Shown here: positions 54,401 through 63,569 of the stretch, in pieces
Position numbering within the stretch: position 1 is the first letter of the stretch
Layout of the letters: each line of letters starts with the position of its first letter
Assembly (NCBI GenBank): GCA_956465555.1
Contig: OY101118.1
Span: 3,307,751-3,371,750 of the forward strand
DNA length: 64,000 nt
Source: Nitzschia sp. pyKryTriq1
Lineage: Eukaryota; Bacillariophyta; Bacillariophyceae; Bacillariales; Bacillariaceae
Reading direction: 5' to 3'
The notes under the pieces: model-generated
Seen by the model: the letters and a program-made list of their open reading frames with translations, nothing else
What the model was told of the DNA's origin: nothing
Database searches by the model: none
Translations under genes and position numbers: made by a program

Positions 54401-55477
54401 TGATGCCGACTGAATACGACTCCTCGAAGAAATACGAACCTCATTGTTTTTATCTCCTGTCTCTTCCATTCGTAGAATCCAACAACATGAACGGGGTACT
54501 TCCGTCTGGAATTGTGGCGTCGCAAAAACTAGAAGTCTTCTCTATTGGTACGTACGAATCGGATCGATCGGCTTGTATAATTTTATTCTTCCTTCGTGTA
54601 ATTTCGCATCAGTCGGAAAGGAAGGCTCGCAAACTTTATTTCTGATTCTCGTTGTTCGTGTTCTACAGGTGACAATAACTTTAGCGGCGCCATTCCGACT
54701 GATCTCTTTACGCGTCCGGCTTTGGAACGCATTGACATTTCCAACAATTTCTTTTCGGGTGGTATCCCAACCACCATCGGATCCGCTACTAATCTACAAC
54801 GACTATCGATGTCCTGGAATGACGGTATCGAAGGAAACATTCCAACACAACTTGGTCTTTGTACTTTGTTGGAAGAATGGTCCTGCGACGATTGCGGATT
54901 GACAGGCGGCTTGCCTACCGAGCTCGCCTTGATGACAGCGCTTGAAGTTTTGTCGCTCGAACAAAATTATATCGATGGAAACATTCCGGCCCAAATAACT
55001 GGAATGACGACGCTCGAGAAGTTTGCCATCTCGGGGAATCGGATAGGTGGAAACATTCCCTTGACGGTACAAAACATGTTGAGTCTCGAAAACTTCCACG
55101 CCAATGGCAATAATCTCAGCGGAAAGATCCCGACGGAGCTCGGTCTCATGACCAATTTGCGAGAGCTTCTCGTTGGTGAAAACTTGCTCACTGGAACGAT
55201 CCCTACGCATTTGGGTTTGATCATTCAGCTCCGAAAGCTCGATGTGAGCCAAACCAATATCGGAGGCCAGGTCCCCGACGAGGTGGGTATTCTACCGAAT
55301 TTAGCCGAAGTGTACCTCGAGGGAACGGACATTACGGGAAATCTCGACGACCACTTTTGTGCAGGAAGCTACGAGTTTGTGGCCGCCAATTGCGGAGGAT
55401 CTAACCCCGTGACCACTTGCTCTTGTTGTACACTCTGCTGCGATCAAACGGGAGGCCACTGTCAAGAACAGCGCTAG
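51462..55477 (+). CDS. Leucine-rich-repeat type II membrane protein, six exons
   Basis: Exons 51462-52341, 52491-53147, 53272-54141, 54293-54364, 54476-54547 and 54669-55477 join to 1119 residues. All five introns interrupt after the first base of a codon (phase 1). The cytosolic N-terminus is acidic (1-82), followed by one membrane segment (about 84-106, LFVLLLIVTVMVLGVTLGVML) and a large outside part. That part consists of two similar modules: a helical cap (WLITTDPVQL...RYIGAVIYFATQGQFW; WWLASMDGHNV...RYILAVVFYALDGENW), a run of plant-type 24-residue LRRs (LxxLxLxxNxLxGxIPxxIG), and a Cys knot ending (ECPCCTLCCYPDGSAC; TCSCCTLCCDQTGGHC). Exons 4 and 5 have 72 bases each, exactly one LRR. 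There is no kinase domain. Probably a surface recognition or adhesion protein; ligand unknown. Confidence 0.88.
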
Positions 55478-55717
55478 CTAGTTCCTCTACTATTCGTAGT
55501 ATGAAGCATGGTTCTCGAAGATCATGAGTTGTACTACTACTACTGTTAATATCAACCAATGCACAGATCGAGATTCTACTACTGTCGATTGTGACTCAAT
55601 ACTACTCTCTACTCGTAGTGGGAATCGCAAAGCAATCCTTTTCATACTCGGGTCGTTTAAATGCATATTGGTACATGTACTTCTCTACCTAGTAGAGGAG
55701 ATTACTACTACTAGCTA

Positions 55718-57208
55718 TTAGTTCTTTTTGTTGATGGCTTTGGATGTCACTCTATCGATCCCGACCAAATGTAGCATGTACTTTTCGTAGTACGGATCGG
55801 TATCCCCGCTCTCGATCTTATGCAAAAAATATTTCTCAAAGGCAATCTTGGCGAGCGTAGCAATCTTTCCTTCGATGGTAATGTCGGTTCGACGTGGTGG
55901 ATATTGAGGCAGCGTCACAAATATAGCGCCCGTGCCTCCAAAGTCCGTGATACAAAGTCCATTGAGCAATGGTCGGTTGCGAATCTCCGGATTTGCCGTA
56001 TCTTCGTTCTTGAGATTATGCTTCACAGCAGCACTATGATAGTCAATGAGCTGCCGGATATTCTTGACCGCGGCAGTGCCTTGCGATTCAATCATGTAGC
56101 CCGTTTTCGGCGCTCCCGTAGGTACGAGCGTCTTTTCGATAGGCGGAATCGAAACACAGACACCCACGCCAAATATATCGGGGTATGCGATCGACTGTTG
56201 GAAGTCATTAACCATGATCATGCCTTTATCGTCAGTAAGCTTGGACACTTTCCTCCAAACGTCATGGCCTCGAAATGGCGGAATTAGCATTGTGAACTTC
56301 GTCGGAAGTTTAATTTTCTTGCTGCTTGGGTCGTCCATTTTGCTGATCAATACATACTCCGACGTAACTTTATCGACAGCGCAGTTGGTATGGAATGTAA
56401 TGCGTTTTTCATTCAAAAGCTTTTCCAGTATTGCTTTTGAATTTCCTGCCCCCTTGAGACCGAGGTGACCAATGTATGGCTCCGGAGTGACGAATGTCAT
56501 TGGGCATGCGTTGACAAGTTCGAGGCCGCCTCTCTTTTGGAGTTCATCTTGAAGCAGCAATGCAAACTCATAAGCAGGACCAAAGCAGGACGCTCCCTGT
56601 GTGGCACCGACAACAACAGGGCCCGGATGTTCCACCAGCTGGTCGATCTCCGAAGCGGTGTGGCTTGCATGAGGAGTTGTGCATACCGAAAGAACCTTTG
56701 ACTTGTTTGTGATGGCCGAAATCGCACCGGGTATCTCGTCGAAAGCAAGTCGCGGACCAGTTGCGATGATAAGAAAGTCATAGGGCAATGCCCTACCATC
56801 CGATAGTTTGAGTTTATGATTTATCGGGTCGAGGCTTGCGGCCTTTCCATGGACGAAATTGATTCCGTTTCTAGGCAACACCTCGTTGAGAGGAAGACTG
56901 ATATCCTCGGGGCTTCGCACTCTAGTAGCCACCCAAGGATTGCTAGGAGTAAATTGAAAATCTTCTCGGTCAGAGACGACGGTCACTTCATCTTGTTGGC
57001 GTAGGTTATGTTTGGCGTCAAATGCCGAGGATAGACCACCGATACCTCCTCCGACGATGAGTATTTTCTTGGCTGCTGAAGCACCAGCACCACTGCTGCT
57101 GGCGGTGGGGGTGTTAATCGGAATGTTGAAGGCGTTGACATTTTGCTGCACCGATACCTGTACAAACAACGTAGTGAGCAGAGTGAATGTGGTTACTCGA
57201 ATCATCAT
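55718..57208 (-). CDS. Sulfide:quinone oxidoreductase-like flavoprotein, apparently plastid-targeted
   Basis: 496 residues, single exon. Expected reaction: oxidation of sulfide to persulfide or polysulfide with transfer of electrons to a quinone. Visible: FAD-binding ILIVGGGIGGLSSA (about 49-62), PSNPWVATRVRSPEDI, second FAD motif region ending FGVGV, and the SQR signature VPTGAPKTGYMIESQG (about 362-377). Cys176 and Cys208 (GASCFGPAYE) are 32 residues apart, the same spacing I recall for Cys128 and Cys160 of the Acidithiobacillus enzyme. Cys419 in LCITDFGGTG is the likely third catalytic cysteine; Cys351 is an extra one. The N-terminus is a signal peptide ending QQNVNA-FNIPIN, resembling the ASAF-type cleavage site of diatom plastid proteins. 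The C-terminus has an amphipathic region (YEKYMLHLVGIDR). It is convergent with the LRR gene and divergent from the rhodanese gene. A type II NADH dehydrogenase is the main alternative, but the cysteines favour SQR. Confidence 0.85.
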   Translation of the reverse strand: MMIRVTTFTLLTTLFVQVSVQQNVNAFNIPINTPTASSSGAGASAAKKILIVGGGIGGLSSAFDAKHNLRQQDEVTVVSDREDFQFTPSNPWVATRVRSPEDISLPLNEVLPRNGINFVHGKAASLDPINHKLKLSDGRALPYDFLIIATGPRLAFDEIPGAISAITNKSKVLSVCTTPHASHTASEIDQLVEHPGPVVVGATQGASCFGPAYEFALLLQDELQKRGGLELVNACPMTFVTPEPYIGHLGLKGAGNSKAILEKLLNEKRITFHTNCAVDKVTSEYVLISKMDDPSSKKIKLPTKFTMLIPPFRGHDVWRKVSKLTDDKGMIMVNDFQQSIAYPDIFGVGVCVSIPPIEKTLVPTGAPKTGYMIESQGTAAVKNIRQLIDYHSAAVKHNLKNEDTANPEIRNRPLLNGLCITDFGGTGAIFVTLPQYPPRRTDITIEGKIATLAKIAFEKYFLHKIESGDTDPYYEKYMLHLVGIDRVTSKAINKKN

Positions 57209-57648
57209 GTTTGATTTTCGCTATCGATTTGGATTTCGCTTTGAAATGTGGAGAGTTCTGATATTGTGAGCATGCTTAATTCGATCGATGCGATGGTGGA
57301 TGAATGAGATAGAAGATGGTGACAACGTTCGGGCGGAGGGTTCTCATTTATTGTACTGACGTGGCGAAAGATGTACATGAACCGTGCAATAAAAGAATAC
57401 AAAAGAAGATCCAGCGGCTTCGCCTAAATGTCATCAGGCACCGTAAGAAACGAATGCGAAAGAAGTTCGCCTAAATGTCAGGAACATCACGATTGTCCGC
57501 AATAGGCTCTTTCATACCCGTGCGTTTCGACCACAAAAAATCACAATCTACCTATTCAATCTTTCATCCGACAACAAACCGAGATCTCTCATAATTTCCG
57601 AAACATCCAAACCACACTCCCCACAGATCCATACCCCCTAATTTCATA
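57209..57648. promoter_or_regulatory. Bidirectional spacer between SQR-like and rhodanese genes
   Basis: 440 bases separate the two divergent start codons. It contains an exact 15-bp direct repeat TTCGCCTAAATGTCA at 57419-57433 and 57466-57480, 47 bases apart. Both copies lie in the middle of the spacer and could serve either gene. I see no clear TATA box. Confidence 0.6.
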
Positions 57649-58179
57649 ATGAGAATCCTTGCAAAGAAGCTGATATTGGTATCGGCTGTCGCTCAATCGT
57701 CGAGGATGACGACTTATAGTGCCTTGGCGTTTGCGCCGACCTGTACCAGTCTCTTTCGCCATCGTACCGGTACCGACATCAGATCAAGCAACTTCCATTC
57801 ATCGCGTCCGTCTGCGCTGTCCATGATGGGTGATTTGACATATGGTATGCGCAAGGCTTCGTTTGGTATCGAAGACAAGGATGTCTTGAGGACTGTAGCC
57901 TCGTCCAAGAGTGATAATGTCGTCTTTGTCGACGTTCGCAACCCGGATGAAATCGCCGAAGCCCAATGCTCTCGTCCTTTTGTCGAGGGAAAGTTCCTTT
58001 TAGAAGGTGATTGCGACGCTACAAATGTTCAAAAATATCTACCCAACAAGCAAGCACCGCATATTGTATATTGTGCCAAAGGAGGCCGTGCGCAAAAGGC
58101 ATGCCAGAAGTTGAAAGAATTAGGATACTCGAACGTCTACAATGCCGGTGGACTCTCGGACATTGATTTTCTCGAATAA
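57649..58179 (+). CDS. Single-domain rhodanese (sulfurtransferase), apparently plastid-targeted
   Basis: 176 residues, single exon. Rhodaneses move sulfane sulfur through a cysteine persulfide. The domain runs from about residue 68 to 175: VVFVDVRNPDEIAEAQC, then the active loop YCAKGGRAQKAC with nucleophile Cys142, and the closing YSNVYNAGGLSDID. The loop is CAKGGR, six residues, as in single-domain sulfurtransferases. The N-terminus has a signal peptide followed by YSALAFAPTC, a clear ASAFAP-type plastid cleavage motif, then a basic Ser-rich transit stretch. Start 57649 is the first ATG and gives the full presequence. It is divergent from the SQR-like gene and convergent with the gene ending at 58400. 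Confidence 0.9.
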   Translation: MRILAKKLILVSAVAQSSRMTTYSALAFAPTCTSLFRHRTGTDIRSSNFHSSRPSALSMMGDLTYGMRKASFGIEDKDVLRTVASSKSDNVVFVDVRNPDEIAEAQCSRPFVEGKFLLEGDCDATNVQKYLPNKQAPHIVYCAKGGRAQKACQKLKELGYSNVYNAGGLSDIDFLE

Positions 58180-58399
58180 CCTGGAAAAATAAATCCTTCT
58201 TCAGGCGCATATCAAGAGGAGCGATTGATGATATGTTCGATTGGCAGATGCATATGATGCCGCGTACAGTAAAGACCAGCTTGTAAATATTAAAAAGAAC
58301 GTTCTCAGATGACTATCATACCATTAACCTTCATATATACAAACTCGTAGGGCATCGGTAGACATTCCGTAAAGAGAAAAGATTGCTCCAACATGTCAT

Positions 58400-60616
58400 C
58401 TATACGATATCTCGTCCCCATGACGGCTTGTCGCCCTGGTTAACGTCGTCGTCGTCCTCCCCCTGATCTTCGAGTTTCCCAACTGCATCAAAATCAGGAT
58501 CATCTTCTATATTTTCATCGTCATCTTCGATACGAAAGTTGTTCCGGTCTTCTTCTTCCCCGTCGTAATCGTTGTCGTCAGCATCATGCGGTGCACCGTC
58601 TCTAGTAGATGTCTCGTAGTCCACAAATAAGGAGTCCTTGATAATGGATGAATGCGACAGTCGACCACCACTTCCAGTAACCGTACTGGTAGACGTGTCC
58701 GTACCCAGTCCTTTTCCATTGGCCAAGTCACCGATATAGGAGCCATGCCATCCTCCCGTGGCCGAATGCCGAACGTCAATATCTTCCAAATCAAAGGCGT
58801 GGAGATATGAGAAGACCGCTGCGCGTTCCGTGACACGCTCTTGCTTTCTTGATCTAACAATATATCCAATGATCAAGACAAGAGCCAATACGACAATGGC
58901 AATGATAATACCAATGCCACCTCCCGTCCCTCCTTGTTCTACGAGGGGTGTTCGATCATCGTTTTTATGACCTATTCCACGTCCATCGCCTCCATCCGTG
59001 GCGGATGCACCATCGTCCGTTCGTTTCGGTACTTGAATCGGGACAGACCCACCCGCATTCTCCTTGCCGGACGTTTCGGTAGTAGTCCACGAGACTTGTC
59101 CAGTGTCACCGTTCATGGCCACGACAAAGACTTCCGTGCCCTTGTGATTCGTCGCTTGTAAATCACCCGTGGTATCTCCAAACAAGACAATATTGCCATC
59201 CTTCAAAACGGCCATTCCACTACCGCCATGTGCCAATCGATCTTGTCCTTGTGTTCCGATTTGTCGTACCCAATCGCCATGCCCATCACTCATTTGAGCA
59301 CGTATGACAAAGACATCGTCTTGTCCCATACTGGTGGTACCAACACTTCCACCATAGCTACCTCCGTTTTCGACGATGCCAGCCATGTAGACGACCTTGC
59401 TAGTCTCGTCAACGCCACACGCCACACCAAATGCACTTTGAGTAAATACGTACGATTCTTGCCAAATAGTCTCGAGTGTTGTGGCATCGACTTTCGCCAA
59501 GAACGGAAGGGACTTGGAATTATTACTTCCAACAGTAGGCGCGTAGTATCCCGCCACATAGAATTCGGCCGTCCCCGTACCGCCAATGCAAATAGTTTCA
59601 ATGGACGTATCCATGTCGGCTCCGTGACTATAGCGTTTGACACTTGGCGCTGCCGACGTTGATTCCTCCAGTCTTCCTGTTTGGTGATTCACTTTCGACA
59701 TAAAGCCATTCAAACAATAGTCATTGTAAGTACCAGAAGCAGTTCCATTGTAGGCCTCCGCTGAACCAAAGGCGGGTCCTTGTCCCCTAGTATTTCCAAC
59801 TAGAAGTAATGATCCTTGGCTCCAAATCATGGTGGACAAGTGAACAGAATGCTGATGCGGTAAGCCCGTTCCTTCCTTCGGAATAGGCGTCAATCCAAAG
59901 GGTTTGCGCCAATTCGTAGTAAGTTTGTGACTCAGAGGATCGTATTCGAGACGTTCGACTTGGACAAAGTATTGCGATCCAAACTTGTCGATTCCACCGG
60001 GCGTCAAATTGGGAATTTCCGAGTTTGACTCCGTAAAGGCATTCGTCAAGGCACTCGATTCCGACTGAAGACTGGCGACATAGATGTAGTTGACGTTATT
60101 GGGACCTTGAACAATTGCTCTGGGAGATTGGATGGTATCTTGATGCATCAAGTTTCCTCCCGATCCCACCAGTTGGGCGGCCGAAGGAAGTCCATTCTGG
60201 AACTTGACCGGTACTATAACTCCATATTGCGTCGCCTTGTTGGATCCCTTGACGCGAGTATTCGTATAGAGTCCTCCTTCCTCCGTATCCGCCACTAACA
60301 ATACTGTATCGGTGTTGTAAAGAAGCAAATCCTGACAAATGGCCGGTTCCGGAAGCACCAGTTTGGCCAAGAATTGCATCGTTGCTGGCTTGAGAATACT
60401 CATCCAACACGCATTCACCCCGACTTGACCCGTCAGATACAATAATTCTTGATTCGGTTCCCATCGCATGGCGCTCGCAAAGGACGTGTCACCAAAATGA
60501 GTCTGCACTGCCGTCTTATTGTTATTGCTTTGAGCCACAACCATCGCGATGTTGTTGTTATTTGTCAGAAAAAGGGTCGATAAATAATAAGTGGCGAGAA
60601 TCACAATGTTCTTCAT
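58400..60616 (-). CDS. Type I membrane protein with beta-propeller-like ectodomain, copy A
   Basis: 738 residues, single exon. Signal peptide (about 1-29, ending AMVVAQS), a roughly 500-residue outside part, Gly/Asp-rich linker, one membrane segment (about 567-588, IGIIIAIVVLALVLIIGYIV) and a strongly acidic cytosolic tail. The outside part shows repeated blades of the pattern DxFVxxxxxxxGxxxWxxQxGTxGxDxxxxxxxxxDGxIxLxGxTxG, for example DDVFVIRAQMSDG, WVRQIGTQGQDR and LKDGNIVLFGDTTGD. This is typical of SBBP-type propeller repeats; four to six blades are plausible by eye. The cytosolic tail has FSYLHAFDLEDIDVRHSATGG, conserved-looking and perhaps a docking motif. Divergent from a protein of the same layout at 61332. 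Confidence 0.78.
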   Translation of the reverse strand: MKNIVILATYYLSTLFLTNNNNIAMVVAQSNNNKTAVQTHFGDTSFASAMRWEPNQELLYLTGQVGVNACWMSILKPATMQFLAKLVLPEPAICQDLLLYNTDTVLLVADTEEGGLYTNTRVKGSNKATQYGVIVPVKFQNGLPSAAQLVGSGGNLMHQDTIQSPRAIVQGPNNVNYIYVASLQSESSALTNAFTESNSEIPNLTPGGIDKFGSQYFVQVERLEYDPLSHKLTTNWRKPFGLTPIPKEGTGLPHQHSVHLSTMIWSQGSLLLVGNTRGQGPAFGSAEAYNGTASGTYNDYCLNGFMSKVNHQTGRLEESTSAAPSVKRYSHGADMDTSIETICIGGTGTAEFYVAGYYAPTVGSNNSKSLPFLAKVDATTLETIWQESYVFTQSAFGVACGVDETSKVVYMAGIVENGGSYGGSVGTTSMGQDDVFVIRAQMSDGHGDWVRQIGTQGQDRLAHGGSGMAVLKDGNIVLFGDTTGDLQATNHKGTEVFVVAMNGDTGQVSWTTTETSGKENAGGSVPIQVPKRTDDGASATDGGDGRGIGHKNDDRTPLVEQGGTGGGIGIIIAIVVLALVLIIGYIVRSRKQERVTERAAVFSYLHAFDLEDIDVRHSATGGWHGSYIGDLANGKGLGTDTSTSTVTGSGGRLSHSSIIKDSLFVDYETSTRDGAPHDADDNDYDGEEEDRNNFRIEDDDENIEDDPDFDAVGKLEDQGEDDDDVNQGDKPSWGRDIV

Positions 60617-61331
60617 GATTGATGTGATTATGCGACTTGCTGCTTGCTGTAACCGACTATAATTGCAATGGATACGCTACGACTCGATGGTGTTGGGTTG
60701 CGTATGTTGTTGTGATTGCTGCTGCTGTTTGGTGTAACAAGCAGTGTTATGTTCATAGCGAAGACCGCTGATGAATGAAAGGAAAGTTCCGCACGAAAAG
60801 GTCTTTGTGATGTTAGTAATGGTTGTTCTTGCAAAGTGTATTGGAATTCTCGACAAAAATTACGCGGGATCCAACCGTTGGTTGGATTCTTCGACTTGGT
60901 GGACCACGCTGTCGGGCTCTTCTTAGCGTTCTGAATTGGCTGGCGTCACATCATACACACGACGACCTCACGCACGCCCAGAACGCCGGTCAGTCTTTTA
61001 GGCTTCTTACCAACATTTAGTAGACTTCGAAGTGGGCGGAAGAGATGCGACATCCAAAAGACATCCCCGGGGGGAAGTTCTCGCCTCAAGAGCAATGGCG
61101 CGCGAGCGCGCTACCACGACCACTAAAAAAATACTGTAGAGTGTGATCTTTTTGTTCTTGCTGCTGGCGGTGGTGGAGCAGCACGAAGAATGAATGGGAG
61201 CGTAATATCGGCTCGTACAACTTTACCTTCGATGTTTCGTCTTGTTGTGATTGTTGTGAGAGTTCATTCATTGCGCTAGTCGCTTTTTTCACTCACCCAA
61301 GAGTAACAACAAATAACAAAAGAGCTGTTGA
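60617..61331. other. Divergent spacer between two propeller-like membrane protein genes
   Basis: 715 bases without a recognised gene. Leader regions of both neighbours; TTG/TGC triplets (60700-60730) and CGCGCGAGCGCG near 61098. A shared promoter is possible. Confidence 0.4.
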
Positions 61332-63569
61332 ATGCTCCGCCGCAGCGGCACGATGAAGATGACGATGATGATGGCATTTGCTGGTGTTGGCGTTGTTGTG
61401 AATCTTTCACCTCTCGCCCAAGCCTCTTCCCCCTATGTTTCCTACACGGGATCGTTCTTTTGGGAATCTACCGATCTCAAAGCTCATTACAATGTGGAAG
61501 CATCGGCATTGATATACTACGGCGATCGTTTGGTGGTCGGCGGTCAGCGCGTTCAAAATGATGACGTTGACGAAAGTGCTGAAACTGCAAATCCTCTCAC
61601 TTCCAGCGAACGCGTGCACTCTCACGAATGTTGGTTGGGAGAATTCCGCTCGATTAATTTGGATACAGTCCACGATGATGACGCGGCTGCTCCTTCCTTT
61701 TCAGCGCCCGTGGAATTGTTGGGTCCAACAGGTACTGATACAAGTTCTTCGGCAGCCCTTTCGTCGCCGGGCATTACGAATACTGGAACCAGTACGTTCA
61801 CTCCCCCGCCACCCCATTGTTCGATCCAAGCCATTCAGGAATGGGTTCATGGTGGAGTCATCGTCTTGGGAATGAAGATTAGTTACGATGCCGGTGGCGT
61901 CTTGTTTTCGAGCTTTCTGCAAATGCCGAGTACTAGTAGTACCACGACTTCTTCTAGTACTTCTTTGGGCAGCACACCGGCCACTTTAGTCACTTCCAAA
62001 GGATTACCGGTGGGAATGATTGTGGCAGACCGAACGAATACTCAAGAGCGACCTCTTGTATTGGTTGCGACTCTGGGATATGACATGAGAATCAAGCAAG
62101 ACGGAGCAGCCTCGGGCGTCGCTCCTATTGAAGCCTACGATTTACATTTGCATGCGTATCGACCAAGTCGACCGGTCGAATCTGCGGAGAATGGTCCCTT
62201 TACTCTGGAATGGCAACAGACGTATCCCGATTTGATTGGGTCGGACGAACATTTTGAATTTGGAGGCATGGTCGCATCAGGAGATTTGCTCTTCCTCGCT
62301 GGAAGTACGGGAGGAACCACAACCTCGCGTACCACTAGCACTGCTACTACGGTAGAAGACGACACTGATGGATTCATGCTCCAGATCGACCTCGAGACGG
62401 GACGTTTGTTGTATAATGAACAATGGGACAAAGAACAGGATGAATCCTTTACTCGCATCGGACAAGACGCGTACAACGAATACATTCATGGCGTGTGCCA
62501 AGATCCTCTCGACTCGAACATTGTTTACGTGGTCGGCAATCGTCGACTTGTTTCTTCTTCAGGTTCAAGAAACAGTACTGCATCAAAGCCTCAAATCGCC
62601 AAGATTCACATAGATACATTGGGAATGGAATGGTCCCGAGACCTTGTCGTCGATTCTGAAGAGGACTACACTATCGAGTTGACACACTGTGTCGTATCGG
62701 TCGAGAACGACGAGGCGACGACGACGGCCGAACGTTCTATTTTTGTGGCGGGGACGATCCGTTTAAGTACGAAAGATACTGGTGATAATGATGGGCAACG
62801 AGGACGTCGCTGTCAGTTGCAGCATGCTACCTTGCCAAATACATCCTCTCTCGTCACTGTTTTTCGATTGGACTCGCAAGGTGACATGGTCTGGAATACT
62901 ATCAACAAGGCGGACTCAGATAATCTGCCACGAAATTTGGTCGGACTCGAATATGATGGCTTGTCTCTTCTCGTAGTTGGAAGTATCACGCACAGTGCTA
63001 CCGCCGGTAGTGCTGCTGCTACTCCTACGACGACCCAAGTCAAGATTGTTCAAGTCGATCCTTTTGATGGCGCTATTGGTACAGTACCAGCTGCTACCGA
63101 TAGTGCTGGATCGACTACTACTTCGAATAACAACTGGAGCAACACTGACTTTTCTACGATGGAGTTGTCGAGCTGGCAGTCGTCCAGGGGCCTTTGGATC
63201 GTGGGGATTGTATGGTTTGGACTTGGGCTCTTGGGATGTGTCTACCGCTTTGTGGGTCTCTCTTTTTTGCCATCTTGGCGCAGAAACAAATATAGTCATA
63301 TCGTCACGAGTAATAGGAATGAAGATCCTGCCATGATGATGGCATATCATCACCCTGATCTTCAGGTAACAGAAAGTGTCTTGGGAGGGCGTCATGGAGT
63401 TTGGGCTCAACTTTCGGATCAGAAACGTCAACACCGATCGAGTTCGACGCATCGCCCGACTCTGCAAGCCGCCGCCGCAACGGCCGAAGATTATAACTTC
63501 ATGAGCAAACGTGTATTTCGAACGTCGTCTTCGGCTTCCACGACAACAGATTATCCTCCAATGACGTAG
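61332..63569 (+). CDS. Type I membrane protein with beta-propeller-like ectodomain, copy B
   Basis: 745 residues. The signal peptide is best read from the inner ATG at 61353 (MKMTMMMAFAGVGVVVNLSP...AQAS); the outer ATG at 61332 adds seven residues. The outside part has blade-like stretches with the same logic as copy A: LFLAGSTGG, DGFMLQIDLETG, VYVVGNRRL, SIFVAGTIRL, VTVFRLDSQGDMVW and LSLLVVGSITHS. One membrane segment near 621-641 (LWIVGIVWFGLGLLGCVYRF) is followed by a basic and Ser/His-rich tail of about 100 residues. Overall similarity to copy A is in layout and blade pattern rather than close identity. Function unknown; surface sensing or adhesion is a guess. Confidence 0.75.
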   Translation: MLRRSGTMKMTMMMAFAGVGVVVNLSPLAQASSPYVSYTGSFFWESTDLKAHYNVEASALIYYGDRLVVGGQRVQNDDVDESAETANPLTSSERVHSHECWLGEFRSINLDTVHDDDAAAPSFSAPVELLGPTGTDTSSSAALSSPGITNTGTSTFTPPPPHCSIQAIQEWVHGGVIVLGMKISYDAGGVLFSSFLQMPSTSSTTTSSSTSLGSTPATLVTSKGLPVGMIVADRTNTQERPLVLVATLGYDMRIKQDGAASGVAPIEAYDLHLHAYRPSRPVESAENGPFTLEWQQTYPDLIGSDEHFEFGGMVASGDLLFLAGSTGGTTTSRTTSTATTVEDDTDGFMLQIDLETGRLLYNEQWDKEQDESFTRIGQDAYNEYIHGVCQDPLDSNIVYVVGNRRLVSSSGSRNSTASKPQIAKIHIDTLGMEWSRDLVVDSEEDYTIELTHCVVSVENDEATTTAERSIFVAGTIRLSTKDTGDNDGQRGRRCQLQHATLPNTSSLVTVFRLDSQGDMVWNTINKADSDNLPRNLVGLEYDGLSLLVVGSITHSATAGSAAATPTTTQVKIVQVDPFDGAIGTVPAATDSAGSTTTSNNNWSNTDFSTMELSSWQSSRGLWIVGIVWFGLGLLGCVYRFVGLSFLPSWRRNKYSHIVTSNRNEDPAMMMAYHHPDLQVTESVLGGRHGVWAQLSDQKRQHRSSSTHRPTLQAAAATAEDYNFMSKRVFRTSSSASTTTDYPPMT

